Positions 50,642 to 59,083 of a stretch of 64,000 nt of DNA are shown one piece after another. Position numbers and translations under genes: made by a program. The stretch comes from Thermoanaerobaculia bacterium (GTDB taxonomy: Bacteria > Acidobacteriota > Thermoanaerobaculia > Multivoradales > JAHZIX01), in assembly GCA_027069135.1 (NCBI GenBank), contig JALXFE010000134.1, positions 1 through 64,000 of the forward strand, given 5' to 3'. Below the pieces are notes generated by a model. That model made no database searches, had not been told where the DNA came from, and worked only from the letters and a program-made list of their open reading frames with translations. How positions within the stretch are numbered: the first letter of the stretch is position 1; every line of letters starts with the position of its first letter.

Positions 50642-52552
50642 ATGCAAAAGAAATTCTTGATAACGCTGCCTCTTCTTCTGCTCGTGGCCGCAGGCTCAGC
50701 GGCGGGAGAGGAACCCTCCGTGTCGTTTCCCTGGCGAGAAGCGGGCCTCAGCCAGCGCCAGGCGGCAGCTCATCTCCTGGATCGATTCACCTTCGGCCCT
50801 CGTCCGGGAGATCTCGAGCAAGCCTTGGCGATGGGCCTCGAGACCTGGTTCGAGACGCAGCTTCAAGGGGCCCGGCCCGATGCCGAAGTCGACGACCGCT
50901 TGCAGCTCCTGGACGCCTTCGCCATGTCGGCGGTGGAGATCGCCCAGACCTTCCCGCGGCCCGGGGAGCTTCTGGCGGCGGCGGCTCGCCGAGGCTCGGT
51001 AGACCCGGAAGAGCTTCGGCGCAGGGTCAAGGACGAAGGGATGAGCGCTGAGGATCGCCGTGCCCAGCGCCAGCAGATCAGGGCTTGGGCCGCGGAGGAA
51101 GGGTATCGACCCCAGAAGGAACTCATCGCCCAGCTCTATACTCAGAAGATCTTGCGGGCTACGTATTCCGAAAATCAGCTCCACGAAGTCCTCACGGATT
51201 TTTGGTTCAACCATTTCAACGTCTCCCTGACGGACAACCAGAGCCGGGGGTTCTTGTTCTCCTACGAGAGAGACGCCATCCGCCCGTTTCTGGTCGGGAG
51301 CTTCCGGGATCTCTTGGGGGCGACCGCCCGCCATCCCGCCATGCTCACGTATCTGGACAACGCCCAATCGAGCGCCGCGGAAGGGATGCCGACAACCTTT
51401 GAGCCCCGCGAGGCACGCCGACGAGGGCCGAGAGCGCAGGGCCGTCGGCGCCCGTCGGCCCGGCGGCGGCCGAGCGGCCTCAACGAGAATTTTGCCCGCG
51501 AGCTCTTGGAGCTCCACACCCTGGGAGTCGATGGCGGCTACACCCAGGAGGACGTGGTTGAAGTCGCGCGGGCTTTTACCGGCTGGACGGTGGTTCCGCC
51601 GAACCGCCTCGAGTGGGTCGAGCGCCGCCTGCAGGGGGCTCGACGGGCCGGCGGGGAAGGTTTCTACCTGGAAGGGTTGTTCCTCTTTCGCGCCGACGCC
51701 CACGATGCCGGCAAGAAGAAGATTCTCGGCCATTCGTTGCCGGCGGGCCGCGGTTTGGAAGACGGCGAAGCGGTGCTCGACGTCATCGCTGCCCATCCCT
51801 CGACGGCTCGCCATTTGGCGACCAAGCTCGCGGTGCGGTTCGTGGGAGATGATCCTCCCGCATCTCTTCTCGAACGATTGGCAGGTACTTTCGAGGCCAG
51901 CAAGGGCGATATTTCCGAGGTTCTTCGGGACCTCGTGAGATCCCCGGAGTTTTGGTCCCCGGAAGCGGTGCGTCAGAAGGTCAAATCACCTTTCGAAGTG
52001 GCGATTTCAGCGGTGCGGGCTCTGGACGGCGAGGTCTACCGGCCCCGCCAGCTGGTCGAGTGGATTTCCCGTATGGGGCAGCCCCTTTACGCGTACCAGG
52101 CTCCGACGGGTTTCCCGGATCGTGGGGAGGCCTGGGTGAATACCGGATCTCTGTTGAATCGTATGAATTTCGGCCTCCAACTCGCCTCCGGGGCCATTCG
52201 CGGAGTGGACTTCGACCTGGAGCTGCTCAACGGTGGCCTCGAGCCGGAATCTGTCGAGGATGCTCTGCAAATCTACGTGTCGTTGCTCCTGCCGGAGAGG
52301 CCCTCAGAACCGGTGCTTCGCCAGTTGGGCCCGGTCGTTCGGTCCCCGGAGCTGGCGCAACGCCTCGCTAAGGCCGCGGGGTCCTCGAGCTCCGGAACCC
52401 CTCCGGATCTAGGCCTCGAAGATCCGGACCCTGGAGGTTCCTTCGCAGTTTCCGACGAAGTCCTTCCGGGTATTTCTGCTCGCGAGTCCCACGTTATCTT
52501 GGCGCAGGTCGTCGGTGTGATCCTGGGGTCGCCGGAATTCCAGCGGCGCTGA
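50642..52552 (+). CDS. Secreted DUF1800 protein
   Basis: The 636-aa exported protein has a signal peptide (FLITLPLLLLVAAGSAAG). The DUF1800 core shows AAHLLDRFTFGPRPGDLEQALAMGLETWFETQL, LTDFWFNHFNVSLTD, LNENFARELLELHTLGVDGGYTQEDVVEVARAFTGW and HPSTARHLATKLAVRFVGDDPP. The family is almost always followed by a DUF1501 gene, as here; the pair is thought to act on the outside of the cell, with unknown chemistry. An Arg-rich insert (RRGPRAQGRRRPSARRR) lies near residues 260-280. ATG 50642 has GGAGGG upstream. Confidence 0.9.
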   Translation: MQKKFLITLPLLLLVAAGSAAGEEPSVSFPWREAGLSQRQAAAHLLDRFTFGPRPGDLEQALAMGLETWFETQLQGARPDAEVDDRLQLLDAFAMSAVEIAQTFPRPGELLAAAARRGSVDPEELRRRVKDEGMSAEDRRAQRQQIRAWAAEEGYRPQKELIAQLYTQKILRATYSENQLHEVLTDFWFNHFNVSLTDNQSRGFLFSYERDAIRPFLVGSFRDLLGATARHPAMLTYLDNAQSSAAEGMPTTFEPREARRRGPRAQGRRRPSARRRPSGLNENFARELLELHTLGVDGGYTQEDVVEVARAFTGWTVVPPNRLEWVERRLQGARRAGGEGFYLEGLFLFRADAHDAGKKKILGHSLPAGRGLEDGEAVLDVIAAHPSTARHLATKLAVRFVGDDPPASLLERLAGTFEASKGDISEVLRDLVRSPEFWSPEAVRQKVKSPFEVAISAVRALDGEVYRPRQLVEWISRMGQPLYAYQAPTGFPDRGEAWVNTGSLLNRMNFGLQLASGAIRGVDFDLELLNGGLEPESVEDALQIYVSLLLPERPSEPVLRQLGPVVRSPELAQRLAKAAGSSSSGTPPDLGLEDPDPGGSFAVSDEVLPGISARESHVILAQVVGVILGSPEFQRR

Positions 52553-52572
52553 GCAAGAAAGGAGACGGCATC

Positions 52573-53853
52573 ATGGAGTTCGATCGCAGAGCTTTCTTCA
52601 AGAGCGGTGGCTTGGCCCTGCTCTCCCTGGGTGTGGGCCCCTCGTTTTTGGGACGAGTCGCCTTCGGGGCGGCTGCTCCGGAGCCGTTTCGGCGGCGCAA
52701 GGTCTTGGTGACGATTTTTCAGCGGGGAGCCATGGACGGCTTGATGGCCGTCCCGACTCTCGAAGACGATAAATTGCGCTCGTTGCGGCCCCGGCTGGTC
52801 CTGAGCGCTGCCCGCACTCGGCGAGGCGCTGTGGAGCAGGATGCCATCGCCCGAGATCTGGACGGACGTTTCGGCCTCCACCCGGCCTTCGATCCCCTCG
52901 TCCCCATGTGGAAAGACGGTCGCTTGGGAATCGTTCACGCCGTCGGATCGCCGGATCCGACCCGCTCTCACTTCGATGCGCAGGATTATATGGAGACCGG
53001 AACTCCGGGCCGAAAAGGCACGCCGACGGGTTGGCTCAACCGCGTTTCAGGCCTCTTGGGACACGATGCCACGCCCTGGCGGTCCGTGGCCATGGCTTCC
53101 GCTCTGCCGAGGTCTTTCTACGGGCCCGAACCGTCCTTGGCCGTGACAGATCTGAAGGATTTCCGGGTGCGCTTGCCCACCGCAGATGGCGCGGCCAAGG
53201 TCGCCGGTAAGGGGTTCGAGGCTCTCTATGAGGAGACCTCCCAGGAGCTCCTCCGAGATACGGCGGGAGATACCTTCGAAGCTCTGGGAATGCTGAGCCA
53301 GGAGCGCCTCCGCTCCTATCGGCCATCCGGAGGGGCGCAATATCCCAAGACCCCGCTGGGCGTGAGCCTGCGCCAGATCGCCTTCTTGATCAAATCCAAC
53401 GTGGGACTGGAGGTCGCCTTCGCCGAGTCCGGGGGTTGGGACACCCACGTCAACCAGGGGGTGACCACCGGTAGTTTCGCCCGTCAGGCCACAGATTTAG
53501 CCCGCGGTATCGCCGCTTTTTGGGCAGATCTCGGCACGCACCGGGACGATGTTCTGGTGATGACCATGACGGAATTCGGCCGCACGGTGGCGGAAAACGG
53601 CTCCGGCGGCACGGATCACGGCCATGGCTCCTGCCTTTTCGTGCTTGGCAACCAGGTGGCCGGCGGTCGGGTCTATGGCGATTTCCCGGGTCTCGGCACC
53701 AAAGATCTCTACGAAGGGCGCGATCTGCCGGTGACCACGGACTTCCGCTCGGTCTTTGCCTCCGTCGCCGAGGGGCATCTCGGTATCCGTGACGACGGCA
53801 CCCTCTTCCCGGGGTGGAAAGGGCCACGGATCCCCTTGATCAAGAAGGCTTGA
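52573..53853 (+). CDS. DUF1501 protein with Tat-type signal
   Basis: The 426-aa protein begins MEFDRRAFFKSGGLALLSLGVG, a twin-arginine-like signal (DRRAFFKSGG), so it is probably exported folded. The DUF1501 core shows RRKVLVTIFQRGAMDGLMAVP, LHPAFDPLVPMWKDGRLGIVHAVG, TMTEFGRTVAENGSGGTDHGHGS and GRDLPVTTDFRSVFA. The family belongs to the alkaline phosphatase/sulfatase-like superfamily; the TEFGR and DHGHG residues may bind metal. It starts 20 bp after the DUF1800 gene and is surely in the same operon. Confidence 0.92.
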   Translation: MEFDRRAFFKSGGLALLSLGVGPSFLGRVAFGAAAPEPFRRRKVLVTIFQRGAMDGLMAVPTLEDDKLRSLRPRLVLSAARTRRGAVEQDAIARDLDGRFGLHPAFDPLVPMWKDGRLGIVHAVGSPDPTRSHFDAQDYMETGTPGRKGTPTGWLNRVSGLLGHDATPWRSVAMASALPRSFYGPEPSLAVTDLKDFRVRLPTADGAAKVAGKGFEALYEETSQELLRDTAGDTFEALGMLSQERLRSYRPSGGAQYPKTPLGVSLRQIAFLIKSNVGLEVAFAESGGWDTHVNQGVTTGSFARQATDLARGIAAFWADLGTHRDDVLVMTMTEFGRTVAENGSGGTDHGHGSCLFVLGNQVAGGRVYGDFPGLGTKDLYEGRDLPVTTDFRSVFASVAEGHLGIRDDGTLFPGWKGPRIPLIKKA

Positions 53854-53884
53854 GGGGCGCCCCCGTCCCCTTCTACGAGGCTGC

Positions 53885-54781
53885 CTAAGCCTCCGGGGGA
53901 CCGGGAAGCACTCGTTTCCCCTGCTCGTCATAGCGATAGACGCCCCTACCGACCTTGCGGCCCAGGCGCCCGGCGCGGACGTGCTGGATGAGGAGGTTCG
54001 AGGGGCGGTAGGTCTCGCCCAGAGTGCGGTGGAGGTAGGTGAGGATCGAAAGCCGGACATCGAGGCCGACCAAGTCCACCATTTCAAACGGGCCCATGGG
54101 ATGATTGAGGCCGAGCTTCAGGGCTTTGTCGATGTCTTCCGCGCTGGCGACGCCGGATTCCAACATGCGGAAGGCCTCGTTGCCGATCAGGGCGTTGATC
54201 CGGCTGGTCACGAAGCCCGGGCTTTCGTTGACCAGGACGGTTTCCTTTCCCATGCGCAGGGAGACCGCGGTGATCCGGTCGATGGTCTCCTGGGACGTCT
54301 CCAGACCTCGAACGATTTCGATGAGTTTCATGATGTGGACCGGGTTGAAGAAATGCATCCCGGCGAAGCGCTCCGGTCGGTCCGAAGCCCCGGCCATCTC
54401 GGTGATGGAAAGCCCGGAAGTATTGCTCGCGAAGATGGCGGCAGCCGGGGCGTGCCGGGCCACATCGGCGAAGACCTGGACTTTGAGGGTGACATCTTCC
54501 GGAACCGCCTCGATCACCAGATCCGCGTCTTCGACGGCCGCCTCCAGATGATGGAGGAAGCGCAGGCGAGCCTGTGTGCCGGCCCGGTCTTCGCCAGAGA
54601 TCTTCCCCAGCGCAACACCCTTTTCGAGGTTCCGCGAGATGGCCTTCTCAGCCGTTTCGAGAGCGTCTTCGCTAACGTCGAAGAGGGCTGTTTCGTAGCC
54701 GGCGAGAGCTGCGACATGGGCAATGCCCCGGCCCATGGTGCCGGAGCCGAGGACGGCGAGATTGCGGAGGGTATGGCTCAT
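53885..54781 (-). CDS. 3-hydroxyacyl-CoA dehydrogenase (3-hydroxybutyryl-CoA type)
   Basis: The 298-aa single-domain enzyme has NAD loop LAVLGSGTMGRGIAHVAALAGYE, catalytic His region FAGMHFFNPVHIMKLIEIV with the family HFFNP motif, and ESPGFVTSRINALIGNEAFRMLE. The C-terminal dimer domain has GLNHPMGPFEMVDLVGLDV. It oxidises (S)-3-hydroxyacyl-CoA or reduces acetoacetyl-CoA in the cytoplasm. The MaoC/SDR set at 33.6-35.1 kb handles the R-isomer, so this one supplies the S-specific step. Convergent with the DUF1501 gene. Confidence 0.94.
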   Translation of the reverse strand: MSHTLRNLAVLGSGTMGRGIAHVAALAGYETALFDVSEDALETAEKAISRNLEKGVALGKISGEDRAGTQARLRFLHHLEAAVEDADLVIEAVPEDVTLKVQVFADVARHAPAAAIFASNTSGLSITEMAGASDRPERFAGMHFFNPVHIMKLIEIVRGLETSQETIDRITAVSLRMGKETVLVNESPGFVTSRINALIGNEAFRMLESGVASAEDIDKALKLGLNHPMGPFEMVDLVGLDVRLSILTYLHRTLGETYRPSNLLIQHVRAGRLGRKVGRGVYRYDEQGKRVLPGPPEA

Positions 54782-54803
54782 AGCAGTGTTTCGGGGCCCG
54801 TTC

Positions 54804-55463
54804 CTAGGACATGGGGATGGCCGAAAGGCCGGTGGTCTTGGTCATCAGGGATCGCAACTCATCGGCGATGGCCAACGAGCTTCGGGTGGCGGCAGTGGCC
54901 TGCTCCTGTAGCTGGGTCGTCGTACAGTGAACGGCCAGGAAGTCTCGGGCCCAAACGTGGTGGTGCACCTCGTCCGGCTGGATGATCGTCTCGTAGAGTT
55001 CCGCGGTCTTGAAATCTCCGGCGGAGCGGCAAAAGGCGATGAATTGGTTGTTGCGCACCCGAGCGACCGCCTCGCAGGCGAAGGGTCCGGCGGCGATGCG
55101 CTCAACGGAGTTGGTGAGCGCCCGAAGGTATTGGAAGAGCGGTGAATAGCCACTTTCCAGGGGGTCGAAGGAGCTCATGTCGGCCCCCAGAGCTTCCAAC
55201 CGCTCCATGATCAAATGGTAGTGCTTCATCTCGTCGCCGCATTGGGCCGCCAGGAGACGTTTGGCGTCGATCTCCGGTGTCGAGGGCATCCAGGCGGCAG
55301 CGAGCTCGCTGGCCTCGAGCTCACTTTTCAAGGCCATTTTCAGGAGGTGAATCACCTCCGGCTGGCCGTCAGATTCGGATTCGAGAATCTCCAGGTCGCC
55401 GAGATGCGAAAAGAGGGTCTCCATCTCGATGACCAACGAGGTGAGGAATTCTTGACTGTCCAT
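54804..55463 (-). CDS. Ferritin-like di-iron protein
   Basis: The 219-aa helical protein has two EXXH-like motifs spaced as in ferritin-like di-iron proteins: an early Glu (SELEASELAAAW), then CGDEMKHYHLIMERL, and later a Glu/His set in IIQPDEVHHHVWARDF. The substrate is unknown; relatives include tRNA hydroxylases and small iron stores. ATG 55463 gives a sensible N-terminus (MDSQEFLTSLVIEMETLFSHL); the longer frame runs through a repeat-like stretch and is unlikely. It follows the hydroxyacyl-CoA dehydrogenase start with a 22-bp gap on the same strand. Confidence 0.75.
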   Translation of the reverse strand: MDSQEFLTSLVIEMETLFSHLGDLEILESESDGQPEVIHLLKMALKSELEASELAAAWMPSTPEIDAKRLLAAQCGDEMKHYHLIMERLEALGADMSSFDPLESGYSPLFQYLRALTNSVERIAAGPFACEAVARVRNNQFIAFCRSAGDFKTAELYETIIQPDEVHHHVWARDFLAVHCTTTQLQEQATAATRSSLAIADELRSLMTKTTGLSAIPMS

Positions 55464-55763
55464 GAAACGGCCTCCTCGAATTCGATGAACCTTCCGATCT
55501 CCCGGGAGGGAAGAATCTGTAGGGGCGGGTCTTGTGCCTGCCCTGGTCCCAGGCGACCCTAAGGATCGCCCCCACAAGAACTGCTTGGGCCTTGCGTGCA
55601 TGCGGGATGGACCCACGCCGCGAGTCTACTGCATAGAAGCGGCGAGGGATTCCTCCGGAGCTCGTCGGGTCGCTGTGAGGTCATGGGCCCAGGGAAGGAC
55701 CTCAAGGCGGTAGAATACTCTCCGCCAAGTATTCGAATTCTCTTTCCCGACCCGGAGACGCCC
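55464..55763. other. Divergent intergenic region with a REP-like palindrome
   Basis: The 300-bp gap between the ferritin-like and secreted-protein genes has no gene. Positions 55518-55576 form a REP-like unit: TGTAGGGGCG at the left and CGCCCCCACA at the right are complementary with one mismatch, and inner parts also pair. Similar GGGGCGCCCCTAC text occurs near 1111-1124, so it may be a dispersed repeat. Confidence 0.45.
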
Positions 55764-56669
55764 TTGATTCAGATTCCTTCGAAGCAGGCTCTTTCCCGTT
55801 GGACACCCACGGCCATGTTCGCCGCGGCTTTGGCGTTCGGAGCATCCGCCGGCTGGGGCCAAACCCCTTTGGGACCGGTTCAGGGGGGAACCTTTCAGGG
55901 CCTCCTGGAGCTCCCCGACGACGAGGTCCCGATGGCGTACGTGCCCGGATCTTTGGACCGTGCGGCGCGGCTGCAGCTACGGCTCAAAGCGGTGTACCAC
56001 CGCCTGGCGACCTGGATGAAGCTCGAGGAAGGCTTCAAGGTTCTGGTGCTTTCTCCTCGAGAATGGCAGGCTCTGGACGCGTCCCAGCCCTATGGCTTTC
56101 CCTTGCGAGTGGATCTTTCGACAGCAGCCGTCGCCGCCTGGGGGACGCCGGAAACGGTAGAGCTCTGGCGAGGAATACTGGGCTCTCTGCCGAAACCCGG
56201 CGGATTCTCCGCCCGAGGAAGCCGAGACGAGGTCGCGAGCCTCCTTCTGGCGGATGCCATCGTCGAGATGGAGCTTTGTCGGACCGTCGTCCATCGCCAA
56301 CAGCTGGCCGGGGGGCCGGAGGGTCTTTGGCTCAGCGATCTTCTGGGGCATATCGTCTGCGCTACAGCGGATCGACTGGTCGAAGAGCCCAATCCGACTC
56401 CCCTACTGCCTCTTCTTACCACCGCTGCGGCTTCCGGCGGAGGTGCGGGCATTCCGCCCGAGGCCTACGGCGACGAGCTCGACAGCGGTCGGTGGCTGGC
56501 CTACCAAGCCCACTTCGCCCGCGGTGCTCAGCTCGTTTGGGAGGAGGGCGGAAAGCGAGCGGTGCGCCGACTGATGAGGATGCGCCGACGCAAGGGCTCG
56601 CCGTTGGTATTCGAGGATCTCCTCGTCCCCTTTCCGAGTTTGAAGGCCTGGCGCGATTCCGGAGTTTGA
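55764..56669 (+). CDS. Secreted protein of unknown function
   Basis: The protein of about 301 aa has a signal peptide (MFAAALAFGASAGWGQ region, start LIQIPSKQALS). Its middle (LRLKAVYHRLATWMKLEEGFKVLVLSPREWQAL and PYGFPLRVD) resembles the early part of peptidase-MA-like domains, but the zinc HEXXH motif is absent (LLGHIVCATADRL lies at the expected place). It may be an inactive relative. TTG 55764 with GGAGA upstream is preferred; a longer frame from 55596 adds a low-complexity front. Confidence 0.55.
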   Translation: MIQIPSKQALSRWTPTAMFAAALAFGASAGWGQTPLGPVQGGTFQGLLELPDDEVPMAYVPGSLDRAARLQLRLKAVYHRLATWMKLEEGFKVLVLSPREWQALDASQPYGFPLRVDLSTAAVAAWGTPETVELWRGILGSLPKPGGFSARGSRDEVASLLLADAIVEMELCRTVVHRQQLAGGPEGLWLSDLLGHIVCATADRLVEEPNPTPLLPLLTTAAASGGGAGIPPEAYGDELDSGRWLAYQAHFARGAQLVWEEGGKRAVRRLMRMRRRKGSPLVFEDLLVPFPSLKAWRDSGV

Positions 56670-56734
56670 TTCTCTTCCCGGCTCTTGTCCCATCCGCGGG
56701 ACCTGGGGGCACCTTCTGAACACTGAGGTGGTGT

Positions 56735-56766
56735 TCGATTTTGGGATTTTCCATTCCCGAAATCGA
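56735..56766. promoter_or_regulatory. Likely enhancer site of the sigma-54 export operon
   Basis: TCGATTTTGGGA and TCCCGAAATCGA are 12-bp arms (one mismatch) with an 8-nt spacer. The centre is about 135 bp upstream of the sigma-54 promoter at 56877-56892, a usual distance for NtrC-family activators. The regulator gene with a Fis-type HTH lies in the same operon. Confidence 0.6.
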
Positions 56767-56876
56767 TCACCAAAGCGGCGCAACTCATGGGGTTTTCTTG
56801 CGTAGAGTCAGCCAGTAGAGAGCTCGGAGACGCCGGAACTCGGCACCCATTTGAAGATGGAATCGACACGGTCCTC

Positions 56877-56892
56877 TGGCATGGGTCTTGCC
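56877..56892 (+). promoter_or_regulatory. Sigma-54 promoter of the export operon
   Basis: TGGCATGGGTCTTGCC has the invariant GG (56878-56879) and GC (56890-56891) exactly 10 nt apart. It matches TGGCACG-N4-TTGCW except at two positions. Transcription would start near 56902, about 30 bp before the TTG start of the adaptor gene. Confidence 0.75.
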
Positions 56893-56933
56893 ATTGTTCA
56901 GATGGGTTCGTATTGGTTCATGGAGGAAGTACG

Positions 56934-58187
56934 TTGGACATACCGCGCGAAGGAATCGCAGAACAGAAGCGCCGGAAGCGCATTATTTACGGCGTCATAG
57001 CCGGCGTACTCTTGGTGGGCGCCTGGGTCGGTGTCTCGAGCCTGGAGCCCGCTGCCCGCTCCGTGGAGAAGTCTTCCTTATATATCGGTCGCGTCGAGCG
57101 CGGCGAGATGCTGCGGGCCGTACGGGGCCCCGGCACTCTGGTCCCGGAGGAGATTCGCTGGATCGGCGCCCTGACGGACGGTCGCGTCGAACGGATTCTC
57201 ATCAAAGCGGGTACCACCGTCGATCCCAGCAGCATCATCATGGAGCTTACCAATCCCACCGTGGAGCGGGCGGCTCAGGATGCAGAGTTGCAAGTCCGGG
57301 CAGGCCTTGCAGATTTGGACAATCTACGGATTCGTCTCGACAGCGATCTGCTCAACCAGCAAGCGGCGGCGGCGGCCATCGAGGCGGACCTCCGAGAGGC
57401 TGAGCTAGAGGCTGAGGCGAATGAAGAGCTGTCGAAAGACGGGCTCATTTCCGAGATCGAGTTGCGACGGTCCCAGATTCGTGCCAAGCAGCTGGAGAAT
57501 CGCCATGGCATCGAGCAGCAGCGGTTGTTGAAGGCCGAAGAATCTCGCGTGGCACAACTCGGAGCCCAACGAGCCCGGTTCCGGCAGGCAGAGGCTCTCT
57601 ATGAGCTGCGGCAGCGAGAGCTGGAATCCCTGAAAGTTCGGCCGAGTCTCAGCGGCGTGCTGCAGGAGGTCCCGGTCGAGGAGGGCCAGCAGGTCTCTCC
57701 GGGAACGAATCTGGCCCGTGTCGCCCGCCCGGATCTGCTCAAGGCGGAGCTGAGGATCGCGGAAACTCAAGCTCGGGATATTCAAGTAGGCCAGGTCGCG
57801 AGCATCGATACCCGCAACGGGGTGATTGAGGGGCGAGTGGTCCGCATCGATCCCGCCGCCCAGGATGGTACGGTGACCGTGGACGTCACCTTGGTCGGAG
57901 ATTTACCCAAGGGAGCACGCCCCCAGCAGAGTGTCGATGGAACGATCGAGTTAGAGCGCCTGGAGGACGTTCTCTACGTCAGTCGGCCGGCGTATGGCCA
58001 GCCCTTCAGCACCATCGGCCTGTTCAAGTTGGCCGCCGACGGAGCCGCCGCATCTCGGGTTCAAGTAGAGTTGGGGCGGGCGTCGGTGACGACCTTCGAG
58101 ATCATCCGTGGTCTGAATGAAGGGGACCAGGTAATCCTTTCGGACACGGCAAATTACGACAGCGAGGACCGATTGCGGCTGCGTTGA
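56934..58187 (+). CDS. Membrane-fusion (HlyD/RND-type) adaptor protein
   Basis: The 417-aa protein has one N-terminal TM helix (IIYGVIAGVLLVGAWVGV). A periplasmic lipoyl/barrel-sandwich domain is split around a long alpha-helical hairpin (about residues 110-215, AAAAAIEADLREAELEAEANEELSKDG). The lipoyl return segment is SGVLQEVPVEEGQQVSPGTNL, then the beta-barrel and membrane-proximal domains (VQVELGRASVTTFEIIRGLNEGDQVILS). This is the MacA-like layout that links an inner-membrane ABC pump to an outer-membrane channel. TTG 56934 with GGAGGA 7 nt upstream is chosen; the frame from 56787 overlaps the promoter. Confidence 0.9.
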   Translation: MDIPREGIAEQKRRKRIIYGVIAGVLLVGAWVGVSSLEPAARSVEKSSLYIGRVERGEMLRAVRGPGTLVPEEIRWIGALTDGRVERILIKAGTTVDPSSIIMELTNPTVERAAQDAELQVRAGLADLDNLRIRLDSDLLNQQAAAAAIEADLREAELEAEANEELSKDGLISEIELRRSQIRAKQLENRHGIEQQRLLKAEESRVAQLGAQRARFRQAEALYELRQRELESLKVRPSLSGVLQEVPVEEGQQVSPGTNLARVARPDLLKAELRIAETQARDIQVGQVASIDTRNGVIEGRVVRIDPAAQDGTVTVDVTLVGDLPKGARPQQSVDGTIELERLEDVLYVSRPAYGQPFSTIGLFKLAADGAAASRVQVELGRASVTTFEIIRGLNEGDQVILSDTANYDSEDRLRLR

Positions 58188-58374
58188 GTCGGCGCGCAGG
58201 AACCCAGGTTTTATGAAACCCAGATTCGATGAAACATCGTGCGGTGCTGGAGCGTCCTCTTTTCTAGAGCCATCTCTAAAGAGCTCTCCGAGAAAAAGCC
58301 GTATCAGGTCGAAATACCAGGGACGAGAAGTCTAGAACATTTTGGGCCTGCGGCCCAACGGAAAGGAGAAGTCG

Positions 58375-59079
58375 ATGAGCGAATCCGCTCAAGCCCTCAT
58401 TCACCTAGAAGGCGTCAAGAAAGTCTTCCTTACGGACGAGGTGGAGACCCACGCGCTATCCGGCATCCATATGAACATCGAAAAGGGTGAGTACGTCTCC
58501 ATCGCCGGGCCCTCCGGCTGTGGAAAGTCCACGCTGCTGTCGATTCTCGGATTGCTCGATACGCCGAGCGACGGTACCTATGTCCTCAACGGCCAAAGTG
58601 TCGCCAATATCGGTTTGGCCCAGCGGGCGCGGATCCGGAATCGCGAGATCGGTTTCATCTTCCAGGCGTTCAACCTGATCGGGGACCTTACGGTTTACGA
58701 GAATGTGGAGCTTCCGCTGACCTACCGGGGAATGCCCTCCGCGGAGCGCAAGAAGCGGGTTCAGGCCGCCTTGGAGCGGGTCGGAATGGCCCACCGCATG
58801 AAGCATTATCCTTCGCAGCTTTCCGGTGGTCAGCAGCAGCGCGTGGCGGTGGCTCGAGCCGTCGTCGGTGATCCGGCGATCCTGCTCGCGGACGAACCCA
58901 CCGGTAACCTCGACTCGACCAACGGCGAAGCGGTGATGGATCTTCTCAAAGAGCTCCACAACGCGGGCTCTACCATCTGCATGGTGACCCATGACCAGCG
59001 CTACGCGGATTATGCTTCCCGGACGGTAAACCTCTTCGACGGACGCATCGTCGACGAGGACAACGCCGAGGTAGCTTGA
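58375..59079 (+). CDS. MacB/LolD-type ABC transporter ATPase 1
   Basis: The 234-aa ATPase has Walker A GPSGCGKST, Q-loop FIFQAFNLIGDLTVYENVELPL, signature LSGGQQQRVAVARAVV, Walker B ILLADEPTGNLDS and H-loop CMVTHDQRY. The LADEPTGNLD block and the RIRNREIGFIFQ pattern mark the MacB/LolD/FtsE group, which works with MacB- or FtsX-like permeases. ATG 58375 has AAAGGAG upstream. A 188-bp gap with a 16-bp imperfect direct repeat (58201-58232) separates it from the adaptor gene. No permease lies nearby. Confidence 0.94.
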   Translation: MSESAQALIHLEGVKKVFLTDEVETHALSGIHMNIEKGEYVSIAGPSGCGKSTLLSILGLLDTPSDGTYVLNGQSVANIGLAQRARIRNREIGFIFQAFNLIGDLTVYENVELPLTYRGMPSAERKKRVQAALERVGMAHRMKHYPSQLSGGQQQRVAVARAVVGDPAILLADEPTGNLDSTNGEAVMDLLKELHNAGSTICMVTHDQRYADYASRTVNLFDGRIVDEDNAEVA

Positions 59080-59083
59080 AGCC

